From CAVTRI01 sp963737075 (GTDB lineage Bacteria; Actinomycetota; Acidimicrobiia; Acidimicrobiales; Palsa-688), in NCBI GenBank assembly GCA_963737075.1, contig CAVTRI010000001.1:2356001-2420000 (forward strand): DNA of 64,000 nt, given 5' to 3'. How positions within the stretch are numbered: position 1 is the stretch's first letter; each line of letters starts with the position of its first letter. Below are positions 17,961 to 26,323 of the stretch, one piece after another. Below the pieces are notes generated by a model. The model made no database searches. It was not told the DNA's origin and saw only the letters and a program-made list of their open reading frames with translations. The position numbers and the translations under genes were made by a program.

Positions 17961-18226
17961 CAGTGAGCGACCTTGGGAGCGAACCGACAAGCACAGGCTG
18001 CTGCATGCTTCCTCGGAGCAGGCAGCAGTGAGCGACCTTGGGAGCGAACCGACAAGCACAGGCTGCTGCATGCTTCCTTGGAGCAGGCAGCAGTGAGCGA
18101 CCTTGGGAGCGAACCGACAAGCACAGGCTGCTGCATGCTTCCTCGGAGCAGGCAGCAGTGAGCGACCTTGGGAGCGAACCGAGCAGCAGAGATGGTTTCA
18201 CCCTCTCCCGGATGGCGAAACCATGA
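17961..18226 (+). repeat. Tandem 65-bp array encoding coupled 22-codon micro-ORFs (array 1)
   Basis: Three 65-bp units plus a fourth with the same head and a different tail. Each is an open frame of 22 codons: GTG at 17963, 18028, 18093 and 18158, each stop TGA overlapping the next start as GTGA. The fourth ends in ATGA with the ATG of the glycosyltransferase at 18223. The peptide starts MSDLGSEPTSTG in units 1-3. In each unit the 3' part can pair CTGCTGC with GCAGCAG, the second arm touching the next GTG, and GGAG lies in the loop nine bases before that GTG. Unit 2 differs by one base (R to W codon). There are no spacers, so this is not CRISPR. Translation is inferred. Confidence 0.85.
18158..18226 (+). 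CDS. Micro-ORF (22 codons) coupled to the GT2 gene
   Basis: The last unit of the array reads MSDLGSEPSSRDG and then a different tail from units 1-3. Its TGA stop overlaps the ATG of the next gene (ATGA 18223-18226), and the sequence ATGGTTTC...GAAACCAT folds into an 8-bp hairpin whose 3' arm includes the AT of that start codon. GGATGG is placed seven bases before the ATG. Terminating ribosomes could reinitiate at the glycosyltransferase gene. Expression is unproven. Confidence 0.45.
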   Translation: MSDLGSEPSSRDGFTLSRMAKP

Positions 18227-19104
18227 GCACGGGTTCGGGGAACACCCGAGAACGTCCGGATACGGCGCACCTGTCTGGAGAGGCCGCGGCGCGGTTCTGG
18301 GAGCGACACGGGCCGCCCGATGGCGCCGAGCTCGTGGTGGTGATCCCGGCGTTCAACGAAGAGGAAGGGGTGGCGGCCGTCGTGCGGGCCGTGCCGCCGT
18401 ACGTGTGCGGCCTTCGCACGGAAACGATCGTCGTGAACGACGGGTCGCGTGATCGCACGACAGAGGAGGCGAGCCGCGCGGGGGCGTTGGTATGCCAGCT
18501 GACTGAGAACATCGGGCAGGGGGCAGCGTTCCGTCTCGGTTACCGGTTGGCGCGCGGACGGGGTGCCCGGTTCATCGCCACGGCTGACGCCGACGGCCAG
18601 TTCGATCCCGCCGAGTTGCCGACCCTCATCGCGCCGCTGCTTCGCGACGAGGCCGACGTCATCAACGGCTCGCGCAGACTGGGGCGCTCCTACACCACCG
18701 ATCCGGTGCGGCGCGCCGGCGTGGTGGTGTTCGGGTGGTTCGTGAGCGTCCTCACCGGCGTCCCCATCACCGACCCGGCCAACGGCCTCCGAGCCATGCG
18801 CAGCGAGGTCACGGCCGATCTGCCGTTACGGGAAACGCAGTATCAGACATCCGAACTGCTGATCCGTGCGATCGCGCACGGTTACCGGGTGATCGAGGTG
18901 CCGGCGACCATGTACCGGCGCCGCGCCGGGGAAACGAAGAAGGGCGGCAACTTCAGGTACGGATTCCGCTTCGCCCGGGTGGTGGTGTCGACGTGGTGGG
19001 CGGAGCGGACCACCGCTCGGCGGTGCGTCTCCGACGGCCCCACGCTGTGGCGCCTGGCTGGCCTCGCTCCTCCCCGGGATCGACTTCGGCTGGGCCTCCG
19101 ATAA
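18223..19104 (+). CDS. Glycosyltransferase family 2 (dolichyl-phosphate-mannose-synthase-like)
   Basis: 293 residues with a GT-A fold: start of the catalytic domain at VVVIPAFNEEEGV, nucleotide-sugar/metal motif ATADADGQFD (DxD), and a C-terminal YGFRFARVVVSTWW. No clear membrane helices follow, so it resembles cytoplasmic-face polyprenyl-phosphate sugar synthases. ATG 18223 is the last codon set joined to the micro-ORF array by ATGA. The C-terminal ~50 codons overlap the end of the convergent GtrA gene by 152 bp. With GtrA and the GT-C protein next door it likely supplies lipid-linked sugar for envelope glycans. Confidence 0.85.
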   Translation: MSTGSGNTRERPDTAHLSGEAAARFWERHGPPDGAELVVVIPAFNEEEGVAAVVRAVPPYVCGLRTETIVVNDGSRDRTTEEASRAGALVCQLTENIGQGAAFRLGYRLARGRGARFIATADADGQFDPAELPTLIAPLLRDEADVINGSRRLGRSYTTDPVRRAGVVVFGWFVSVLTGVPITDPANGLRAMRSEVTADLPLRETQYQTSELLIRAIAHGYRVIEVPATMYRRRAGETKKGGNFRYGFRFARVVVSTWWAERTTARRCVSDGPTLWRLAGLAPPRDRLRLGLR

Positions 19105-19525
19105 ACACGAGCCGGTGGTAGATCACGAACTTGGCCACAAAGAACATTCCTGAAACGGCGAGGAAGGCGGTAGCGACCATCGCCACCCGCCAGCCGTGAT
19201 CGTCAGTGAGATGCGCGGCGGCGTGCTCGGCGTAGCGGGTGGCCACCGCAGATACGACGAAGCTGACCAAGGCCACCAGCGCGTAACTCGTCGCCTCGCG
19301 GATTCGGGCTTCCGAGCGCCGGTCCGGCCACGCCCACCGGCGGTTCAGGATGTAGTTGGGAATGCAACCTCCCACGAAACCAGCGGCCGACGCCAACACT
19401 GGCCCTGCGTTCCCCCAGTCATAGGCGGCGCTGAAGGCGGCCACGCTCGTGACAGCGGCCACGATCGAGCCCAGGCTGTAGCCGACCGCCCGCCGCAGGG
19501 TTGAAAGCTGCCCCGCTGACCTCAC
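18953..19525 (-). CDS. GtrA-family membrane protein
   Basis: 190 residues with four hydrophobic segments in the first ~145 (YSLGSIVAAVTSVAAFSAAY, then GFVGGCIPNYILNRRWAW, the family signature). GtrA proteins are thought to flip or help transfer polyprenyl-phosphate sugars across the membrane. The last ~45 residues are hydrophilic and encoded antisense to the end of the GT2 gene. GTG start at 19525 overlaps the stop of the upstream GT-C gene as GTGA, indicating coupling. Confidence 0.83.
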   Translation of the reverse strand: MRSAGQLSTLRRAVGYSLGSIVAAVTSVAAFSAAYDWGNAGPVLASAAGFVGGCIPNYILNRRWAWPDRRSEARIREATSYALVALVSFVVSAVATRYAEHAAAHLTDDHGWRVAMVATAFLAVSGMFFVAKFVIYHRLVFIGGPAEVDPGEERGQPGATAWGRRRRTAERWSAPPTTSTPPPGRSGIRT

Positions 19526-21726
19526 GGCTGAGCCCCCGACTGCCGCCCCGACCCCGGCACCCCACCCGGTCCGAGGGCGTGCACGCCGTCGGCGCGTACG
19601 ACGCCAGCACCGTTGATCGCCACGCGCAGCGCGCTGGCCTGGGTCGTCGCCGGCAATGACGCGAGCAGATACGGGGCGTCGCCAGGTCCGTCGCCTACCG
19701 CCGTCGGGCTGGACGTGACCGTGACCCAGCCCCGGCCCGGTTCATCCAGTTGGAGTGACACGCCCGTGGTTGCGTTCGCCCCGCTCGCGGCGTTGAGACT
19801 GACCTGAGTCACAGGGCGCGGAGCGGACCAATCCCACTCCAGCCAGCCGACGCCATCCTGGGCGGTGGTGGCCGCCGCACCGCCGGAGGTGAGGTCGTTC
19901 GGGCCATTGGCCAGTCCCGGAATGCTGACGAGTGGGTTGGACCCGCTCACCCGGGCGGACAGCGACACGTCCTGCAGGTCGGGTTGCGCCGTGCCCGGGC
20001 CGATCAGCTCGAAGATATAGGCCTGGTCCTGGGCGGTGTGAAGGAGACGGACGGCCCACGGCTCGGTCGCGGCCTGGGAGAGGATGCAGAGGTTATCGAT
20101 CAGGCCCGGTTTGTTGAGTTCGCCGAGGACCAGGTAGCGGGCGTGATCGGCGAGCAGAGCCTCCGTGGTCGCCGGATGGTTGCATGTGGTGCCCGGGTCG
20201 GCGAGGAACGCAGTGTTGGCGGTTCGGTGCCCGCTGAACAAGGCCACCGTGGACTCGTAGTCGGTCTCCACCACGTCGGAGGGTTGCCCGACATGAGCGA
20301 GAAGCTCCATGTACCGCGAGTTCTGCGGGTGCGAGCTGCTCTGGTGCAAGTCGAAGAGATAGTCCCGCGGAAATTGGAACGCCAGCGGCACCGCGAGCAC
20401 CGCGGTAGCCAGAAGCGCCGCCCCTGCCGGGGCGACTGACGACCGGATCATTGGCGAACGGAGTCGGCTCCGCAGCCAACGCCAAACCACCTGCGCGCCC
20501 ACGACGTACCACGCGACCACGAGGGGCAGGATGAGGATGATGCGCCGTTCGTTGATGTACGGCCACAGCAAGGTCTCGGCCAGGTAAATCCCGCCCATCA
20601 TGACTGCGCCGTCGCGATAGCGGCGCCACCAGCTGACGGCACCGATCAGCACCAGGATCGGCACGTGAAGGGACAGCGCCTTCCACAGATCGGGCCAATG
20701 CCCGAGCAGTGGCAACGGGCTCAAATAGGGGACGACGGTCGCGGGCAGGGCGGGCGCCACCAACTGGTGCACCGCCTGCGGCACCACGTGAGTGAGTCGG
20801 TGAGCGAAGCCGCCGGCGTAGTAACCCCCGAGCTCCGGGGTGTACCGGGACCCGGCGATCGGCACCCCGGCCACGATCCGGGCGACGACCACTGGCAGCA
20901 GTAGGAGCACCGTGCCCCCGGCGACCAGCAGAGCACGCCAGAACCGGCGCTGCCACAGCTGCCACACGACGAGCCCCAGCACCAAGCCGATTCCGGCCTC
21001 CTTCAACCAGACGTCGCCCGCAGCGACGACCACGACGGCAGCCGCGGTGAGGATCCGAGCCCGTCGAGCACGGTCACCTCGCTCTGGGCGCTGCCATCCG
21101 TCCTCGCTCCCAGCCCGGCGCCGCCACGGGGGCAGTCGGACCCCGAGCCCGGGACCGGACGGGAGCGAGTCCCAGTGGTCCGCAAGCAGCAGGAGGACGA
21201 CGAACCCCACCACAAACGGCGTCTCCGCCATCACCATGCTCCCGTAGGTGGCCAGCACCGGGTTGAGCGCCAGCAGGCAGAGCACGGCGACGCGGGCAGC
21301 GAACCCGGCACCACGCCGGACGAGATACCACCACACGAGCGGAAACAGGAGCGCGAAGCAGACAACAGACAGCAGCCGCATCGGCTCGAACGTGTGCGGC
21401 CACAGCCAGGCGAGCGGGGCCAGGAGGGTGGAATAACCCGGCGGATAGGCTCCGGCCAGGACGGCGCCGCTCGGGAGCAGAGCGGTCAGCCCGTGCCCGG
21501 CGGCCAACGCGCGAGCCGCCATGAGGTAGCTGGCGTCGTCGTCGAACGAACCCACAAAGTAGTGGCCCCAGGCGATCGCCACGTGGATCAGCCCGGCAGC
21601 CATCGGGATTCCCACACCCAGTACCGTCCAGATGCGCGGCACGTTCGGCGCCCGGCGCCTTGGCACGGGCCAAGCGTGCGCCCGGCTCGTGCCGGGACGC
21701 TCGAGCTGCTGAATCAGGGCGTCCAC
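19522..21726 (-). CDS. Large GT-C-fold membrane glycosyltransferase
   Basis: 734 residues. About ten hydrophobic segments in the first ~430 residues follow a short basic N-terminus; the first extracytoplasmic loop carries the acidic motif SFDDDASYLMAARAL expected of GT39/GT83-like polyprenyl-phosphate-sugar-dependent transferases. The C-terminal ~250 residues are soluble, probably extracytoplasmic, and beta-rich. It is coupled to gtrA. GTG start at 21726. Acceptor and sugar are unknown; the adjacent SqdB suggests sulfoquinovose as one candidate. Confidence 0.78.
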   Translation of the reverse strand: MDALIQQLERPGTSRAHAWPVPRRRAPNVPRIWTVLGVGIPMAAGLIHVAIAWGHYFVGSFDDDASYLMAARALAAGHGLTALLPSGAVLAGAYPPGYSTLLAPLAWLWPHTFEPMRLLSVVCFALLFPLVWWYLVRRGAGFAARVAVLCLLALNPVLATYGSMVMAETPFVVGFVVLLLLADHWDSLPSGPGLGVRLPPWRRRAGSEDGWQRPERGDRARRARILTAAAVVVVAAGDVWLKEAGIGLVLGLVVWQLWQRRFWRALLVAGGTVLLLLPVVVARIVAGVPIAGSRYTPELGGYYAGGFAHRLTHVVPQAVHQLVAPALPATVVPYLSPLPLLGHWPDLWKALSLHVPILVLIGAVSWWRRYRDGAVMMGGIYLAETLLWPYINERRIILILPLVVAWYVVGAQVVWRWLRSRLRSPMIRSSVAPAGAALLATAVLAVPLAFQFPRDYLFDLHQSSSHPQNSRYMELLAHVGQPSDVVETDYESTVALFSGHRTANTAFLADPGTTCNHPATTEALLADHARYLVLGELNKPGLIDNLCILSQAATEPWAVRLLHTAQDQAYIFELIGPGTAQPDLQDVSLSARVSGSNPLVSIPGLANGPNDLTSGGAAATTAQDGVGWLEWDWSAPRPVTQVSLNAASGANATTGVSLQLDEPGRGWVTVTSSPTAVGDGPGDAPYLLASLPATTQASALRVAINGAGVVRADGVHALGPGGVPGSGRQSGAQP

Positions 21727-21790
21727 GACCGCTCACAGACGCGGTCGCCGGTGAGCGCTTCTCGTGGGGTCCGGCCCCACATCTCGCGCA

Positions 21791-22960
21791 TCATGATGTC
21801 CAGGCCAGCTCGCTCGCTGTCTTCCGCCACGACACCGTCGGTCGAATGGCATCGAGGTTCACCGCGTCGCGGTGCTGATGGACGATGGCGAACATCGAGT
21901 CGATCAGCGTGTCGCTCAGCAGGTGCGGGACGAGGCCCAGATCGAGTAGCCGGGTGTGCGCGGCCCGGTAATAGTGCGACTCGGCCTCCACCCTCGGGTT
22001 GGCGATCTCCTCGATTGTGCACGGGCCTGGATACGCCGCGGCCACCGTGTCGGCGATCTGTCGGACGGAGAGCTGCTCAGTGAACTGGTTGAAGACCCGG
22101 AACTCGCCGGGCTCGGCCGGGTGTTCGGCGGCTAGCCGGATGCATTCGGCCGTATCGACCAGGTTGATGAGCCCCCGCGTCTGGCCGCCCGACCCGTACA
22201 CAGTAAGCGGATGACTCAAAACCGCCTGGACCACCATCCGGTTGAGCACGGTTCCGAACACGTGGTCATAATCGAAACGGGTAGCCAATCCCGGGTGAAG
22301 TGCCGTCTCCTCAGTAGCCTGCCCGTAGACGACGCCCTGGTTGAGATCCGTCGCCCGCAGTCCCCAAACACGGCACGCGAACTCTACGTTGTGGCTGTCG
22401 TGCACCTTCGACAAATGATAAAAGGAGCCGGGCCGTTTCGGGTACAACACCGTGTCCGTCCGGCCCTTGTGGGTAATGGTGAGCCAACCCTCCTCTATGT
22501 CGATATTGGGGGTTCCGTACTCGCCCATCGTGCCCAGCTTGACCAGGTGGATGTCGGAGTCCGCATTGGCGATGCTGTACAAGACGTTCAGTGTGCCGAC
22601 GACATTGTTGGTCTGGGTATAGACCGCGTGCTGCCGATCGATCATTGAGTACGGTGCCGAGCGCTGCTCCGCGAAGTGCACGATCGTGTCCGGAGAGAAA
22701 TCGTCGATCACGTAGTCGACGAAGGCGGCGTCGGTGAGATCACCGATGTAGAACTCGAGCTGGTGCCCGGTCAGGTCTCGCCAGAGTGCGGCGCGCTCAT
22801 CGGGGGATCGGATCGGCACCAGGCTGCTGACGCCCAGCTCCTCGTCGTAGCGCCGCCGCGCGAGGTTGTCGACCACACCGATGACATGCCCTGCTGCTGA
22901 GAGGTGAAGGGCCGTGGGCCACCCCAGGTACCCATCGCCCCCCAGAACCAGTGTGCGCAA
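21791..22960 (-). CDS. sqdB: UDP-sulfoquinovose synthase (SQD1/SqdB family)
   Basis: 389 residues of an extended short-chain dehydrogenase: Rossmann motif GGDGYLGWPTAL, then the family-specific FAEQRSAPYSMIDRQHAV, KLGTMGEYGTPNIDIEEG (T/Y/K-type active site) and SFYHLSKVHDSHN, plus RVFNQFTEQLSV near the C-terminus. These match the UDP-glucose + sulfite to UDP-sulfoquinovose enzyme and are more specific than a generic epimerase. No sqdX homologue is seen in the window. The product could feed a sulfolipid or, as with archaeal Agl3, a glycan built by the neighbouring glycosyltransferases. Confidence 0.92.
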   Translation of the reverse strand: MRTLVLGGDGYLGWPTALHLSAAGHVIGVVDNLARRRYDEELGVSSLVPIRSPDERAALWRDLTGHQLEFYIGDLTDAAFVDYVIDDFSPDTIVHFAEQRSAPYSMIDRQHAVYTQTNNVVGTLNVLYSIANADSDIHLVKLGTMGEYGTPNIDIEEGWLTITHKGRTDTVLYPKRPGSFYHLSKVHDSHNVEFACRVWGLRATDLNQGVVYGQATEETALHPGLATRFDYDHVFGTVLNRMVVQAVLSHPLTVYGSGGQTRGLINLVDTAECIRLAAEHPAEPGEFRVFNQFTEQLSVRQIADTVAAAYPGPCTIEEIANPRVEAESHYYRAAHTRLLDLGLVPHLLSDTLIDSMFAIVHQHRDAVNLDAIRPTVSWRKTASELAWTS

Positions 22961-23134
22961 GCGTTGTCTCCGTTCAGTACCTCAGGGTCGCACGGCGGCG
23001 CCCTGCCCGAGGGTGTCGGCGTTCTACCGCCGTTTTATGAAAGTTTCCTGAGAGGGCATGTCCCGGCCGCGAAGGCGCCGACGCTCGCTCCGAGCCGACA
23101 GCCTCCGCCCGGACGGTCTGGGTGTCTGCAGTCG

Positions 23135-24451
23135 TCACCTCGGCAACCGCCCCGAGACTTCGTCCGCCAGCTTTTCAATAGGGACCCGCTTTTGCTCGGT
23201 GGTGTCCCGGTCGCGAACTGTCACCGCCCGGTCGTCCAAAGACTGGAAATCCACCGTCACGCACAACGGCGTACCGATCTCGTCCTGCCGTCGGTACCGC
23301 CGTCCGATCGACTGGGTCTCGTCGTAGTCGCACATGGCGAGGGGGCGCACGACCTCGAAGACCTCTCGGGCCAGGGGGACGAGACGCTCGTTGCGGGACA
23401 GCGGCAGGACGGCCACCTGGTAAGGAGCCAGGCGATGGTCGAGGCGGAGCACCGTGCGCTGCTCGCCGCCGATCTCGTCGACGTCGTAGGCCGCGATCAG
23501 AAACGCCATCATGGTGCGGGTCGCCCCGGCGGCGGGTTCGATCACGTACGGGATGTAGCGCTCGCCGCTGGCCTGGTCGTGGTACTCGAGCCGCTCGCCG
23601 CTGGCCTCGCTGTGCGCCTTGAGGTCGTAGTCGGTGCGGTTGGCGACACCCTCCAGCTCGCCCCACCCCCAGGGGAAGCGGAACTCGACGTCCGCCGTCG
23701 CGGCCGCGTAGTGCGACAGCTCCTCCTTCTCGTGAGGCCGCAGCCGCAGCATCTCTCGGGGGATGCCCAGCGCCGTGTACCACTCCAGGCGTTCCCCGCA
23801 CCAGTACTCGAACCACCGGTCGGCCTCCGCCGGGGGAACGAAGTACTCGAGCTCCATCTGCTCGAACTCCCGGGTGCGGAAGACGAAGTTCCCGGTGGTG
23901 ATCTCGTTGCGGAACGACTTGCCAATCTGCGCGATCCCGAACGGCGGCCGCTTCCGAGTCGTCTGGAGCACGTTGGCGAAGTTGACGAACTGGCCCTGCG
24001 CGGTCTCCGGCCGCAGGTAGGCGACGCTGGCGTCGTCGTCCACGGGCCCGACGTAGGTCTTGAACATGAGATTGAAGGGCCGCGCCTCGGTGAGGTCGGC
24101 GCTCCCGCAGTTGGGGCAGTGCCGCCGACCGTGCTCGTCAGGCTCGAGGAGATCCTCTCGCCACCGCTCCTTGCAGTTACGGCAGTCGACGAGCGGGTCG
24201 GCAAAGGTCTGCAAATGGCCCGACGCCGCCCAGATCGCTGGCGAGGAAATGATGGCCGCGTCCAGGCCCACGACCTCGGGTCGCAGCTGCACCATCGCGC
24301 GCCACCAGGCGTCTTTCACGTTACGCAGCATCAGCACGCCGAGCGGGCCATAGTCGTACGTGGAACGGAACCCGCCGTAGATCTCCGCCGATGGAAAGAC
24401 GAACCCGCGTTGCTTGCACAAGCGCACGATGTCGTCCAGGGTCGGAGCCAT
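23135..24451 (-). CDS. glyS: Glycyl-tRNA synthetase (alpha2, class II)
   Basis: 438 residues, the homodimeric type used by actinobacteria, archaea and eukaryotes. Class II motifs are visible: motif 2 FRNEITTGNFVFRTREFEQ and motif 3 around PHHRLAPYQ-like RLDHRLAPYQVAVLPL, then the anticodon-binding domain. Zinc-binding cysteines are in CRNC and CPNC. It attaches glycine to tRNA-Gly. ATG at 24451; it follows recO by about 110 bp on the same strand. No T-box was found upstream. Confidence 0.96.
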   Translation of the reverse strand: MAPTLDDIVRLCKQRGFVFPSAEIYGGFRSTYDYGPLGVLMLRNVKDAWWRAMVQLRPEVVGLDAAIISSPAIWAASGHLQTFADPLVDCRNCKERWREDLLEPDEHGRRHCPNCGSADLTEARPFNLMFKTYVGPVDDDASVAYLRPETAQGQFVNFANVLQTTRKRPPFGIAQIGKSFRNEITTGNFVFRTREFEQMELEYFVPPAEADRWFEYWCGERLEWYTALGIPREMLRLRPHEKEELSHYAAATADVEFRFPWGWGELEGVANRTDYDLKAHSEASGERLEYHDQASGERYIPYVIEPAAGATRTMMAFLIAAYDVDEIGGEQRTVLRLDHRLAPYQVAVLPLSRNERLVPLAREVFEVVRPLAMCDYDETQSIGRRYRRQDEIGTPLCVTVDFQSLDDRAVTVRDRDTTEQKRVPIEKLADEVSGRLPR

Positions 24452-24562
24452 CGTCGGCGAGGCTACAGCGCCCGTTCGCGACCACGCATCGTGGTGCCTT
24501 TGTGCGGTCGGCAGTGGCTCAGGGTGCTCTTAGCATTCTCTCAGGTTTGGCGTTGACGGGCT

Positions 24563-25288
24563 TCATGGGTGCAGGGTGCGCACCGCCCGCAGCCGGCGCT
24601 CCAGGTGATGCTCCATCCAGCCCACGGCCAGCGCGGACACCTCTGCGGTGGCCACCGACGGAGGTTCGGCCAGGGCGCCGCCCAGATCGCCGCCCAGGAT
24701 GCGGCCGACCAGCGCCAACGCGTCCGGTCCCGCCCGCCACGGCCCTGGTCCCGGCCGGCACGCCCGGCACAGCACCCCTCCCTGGACGGGGTCGAGGGCG
24801 GCGGGCTCCGAACGCGCGTCCCCGCAAGAGACGCAGCGGTCGAGGAGCGGGCCGACGCCGTCGAGTGCCAGCAGCTTCCAGTAGAACCCGGCGACGAGCA
24901 AAGGAGAGGACCCACCGGCCAGGACTCGCAACGCCCCCCGCAGCATGTGGTAGAGGTCCGGATTGCCTTCACGTTCCTGCGCCACGTGGTCCGTCGCCTC
25001 GAGCAGCGCCATGGCGTCGGTCATCCGGGCCAGATCGGACCGCAGGGCCCGGTACGAGTCGAGCGACTCGGCCTGCGTGATGGTGTCCAGCTGGCGACCC
25101 TCGTACAGCAGGAGGCTCACGTTGCCGGGGGGCTCGAGGCGGCCGCCGAAGCGGCTCTTCGTTTTGCGCACCCCTTTCGCCACCGCCCGGACCTTGCCGT
25201 GGTCCCGGGTGAGAAGCACCACGATTCGGTCGGCCTCCCCGAGCTTGTGGGTGCGCAGGACGATGCCTTCGTCGCGGTAGAGGGCCAC
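24563..25288 (-). CDS. recO: DNA repair protein RecO
   Basis: A 241-residue recombination mediator with an N-terminal OB fold (ALYRDEGIVLRTHKLGEADR) and a C-terminal helical domain with zinc cysteines (CVSCG and CRAC). It loads RecA in the RecFOR pathway. GTG 25288 is chosen because GGAGG lies upstream and homology begins there. A longer frame to 25372 would translate part of the palindromic repeat element between recO and uppS and is rejected. Confidence 0.93.
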   Translation of the reverse strand: MALYRDEGIVLRTHKLGEADRIVVLLTRDHGKVRAVAKGVRKTKSRFGGRLEPPGNVSLLLYEGRQLDTITQAESLDSYRALRSDLARMTDAMALLEATDHVAQEREGNPDLYHMLRGALRVLAGGSSPLLVAGFYWKLLALDGVGPLLDRCVSCGDARSEPAALDPVQGGVLCRACRPGPGPWRAGPDALALVGRILGGDLGGALAEPPSVATAEVSALAVGWMEHHLERRLRAVRTLHP

Positions 25289-25301
25289 GGCCGCCTCCGC
25301 C

Positions 25302-25412
25302 CTAGTGCCCAAGCAGAAAACATTGGCCTGCTTGTCGGTATTCAAGAAGCCAACGGTCAGAGTGGTAATCACTAAGCGACAAGCAGGCCAACCTTTCCGG
25401 AGCGGGCACTAG
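25302..25412. repeat. 111-bp imperfect palindromic element between recO and uppS
   Basis: Ends are CTAGTGCCC (25302) and GGGCACTAG (to 25412). Inside, a 15-bp perfect inverted repeat TTGGCCTGCTTGTCG/CGACAAGCAGGCCAA encloses a ~45-base centre. The right end supplies the TAG stop of uppS. A shortened relative lies at 28207-28244. It resembles a MITE or REP-type element; no transposase was recognised. Confidence 0.75.
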
Positions 25413-26176
25413 CCGGGGATGCTGTCGTCGACCCTGCCCGTCTTACCGAAACGCCGCTCGCGGGCCTGGAACTCGCGCACCGCCTCGAAGAGGTGCTCAC
25501 GGCGGAAGTCCGGCCACAGCACATTCGTGAAGGCGAGCTCGCTGTAGGCCAGCTCCCAGAGGAAGAAGTTGGACAGCCGATACTCGCCGGAGGTGCGAAT
25601 CACCAGGTCGGGGTCAGGCAGGGTGGGATCATACAAGTGGCGCGCGATGGCGCGCTCGTCGATCTTGGCGGCCGGCGTCCCCGCCGCGACCAGAGCCCGC
25701 ACGGCGTCGACGATCTCCGCCCGACCCCCATAGTTGAAGGCGACCGTCAGGGTCATCTTCCGGTTGTGCTGGGTGAGCCGTGCGGCTTCGTCCATCCGCC
25801 GTCCCACCCATTTCGGCACCCGCCAGTCGCGGCGCCCGATGAACCGGATGCGCACCCCCATGCGGTGCAGATCGTCCCGCCGCCGGGTGAGCAGCTGGTC
25901 CGCGATCACGTTCAGGAGAAAGCGGACTTCGTCGCCGGGGCGTCGCCAGTTTTCCGTCGAGAACGCGTACACGGTGAAGTACTGAAGGCCGAGCTCCAAA
26001 GCGCCCTGGGCGGCATCAAACAGGGCCTCCTCCCCTGCTCGGTGGCCCTCGGTGCGAGGCAGCCCGCGTTTGGTCGCCCACCGTCCGTTGCCGTCCATGA
26101 CGACAGCGACGTGTCTGGGCATCCGGCGCGAGTCCAAGCCGTCCAGCTGGGCCACCAGGCCACTCACAGCTAGCAC
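25409..26176 (-). CDS. uppS: Polyprenyl diphosphate synthase (cis-prenyltransferase, UppS)
   Basis: 255 residues. The signature MDGNGRWA with the catalytic aspartate, STENWRRP, and the C-terminal PDLVIRTSGEYRLSNFFLWE all fit. It condenses isopentenyl diphosphate onto an allylic primer to make the lipid carrier for cell-wall synthesis. GTG 26176 is preferred because GGAG lies five bases upstream; GTG 26167 is the alternative. Its TAG stop is formed by the end of the palindromic element. Confidence 0.94.
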   Translation of the reverse strand: MLAVSGLVAQLDGLDSRRMPRHVAVVMDGNGRWATKRGLPRTEGHRAGEEALFDAAQGALELGLQYFTVYAFSTENWRRPGDEVRFLLNVIADQLLTRRRDDLHRMGVRIRFIGRRDWRVPKWVGRRMDEAARLTQHNRKMTLTVAFNYGGRAEIVDAVRALVAAGTPAAKIDERAIARHLYDPTLPDPDLVIRTSGEYRLSNFFLWELAYSELAFTNVLWPDFRREHLFEAVREFQARERRFGKTGRVDDSIPG

Positions 26177-26323
26177 GGTATCTCCGCCCCGCCGGTCGCA
26201 GGTGACAGCCGGGTGCCAGACCGGACGGCAGACGGCCAGGTGCCGGGCCGGGCAGCAGATGGCGGGTGCCGGCCGGGCGGCAATGACGGCTGCGGACACA
26301 CCCTGCCGGTAGCGTGACCGTTC

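Noticed and set aside
17961..18226. CRISPR array
   Set aside because: The units are contiguous without spacers and nearly identical, and no cas genes are present.
24452..24562. T-box riboswitch upstream of glyS
   Set aside because: Only a 5-bp hairpin is visible, with no T-box sequence or specifier stem.
24563..25372. Extended RecO N-terminus
   Set aside because: The extra 28 residues are translated palindromic repeat DNA; the homologous start with GGAGG is at 25288.
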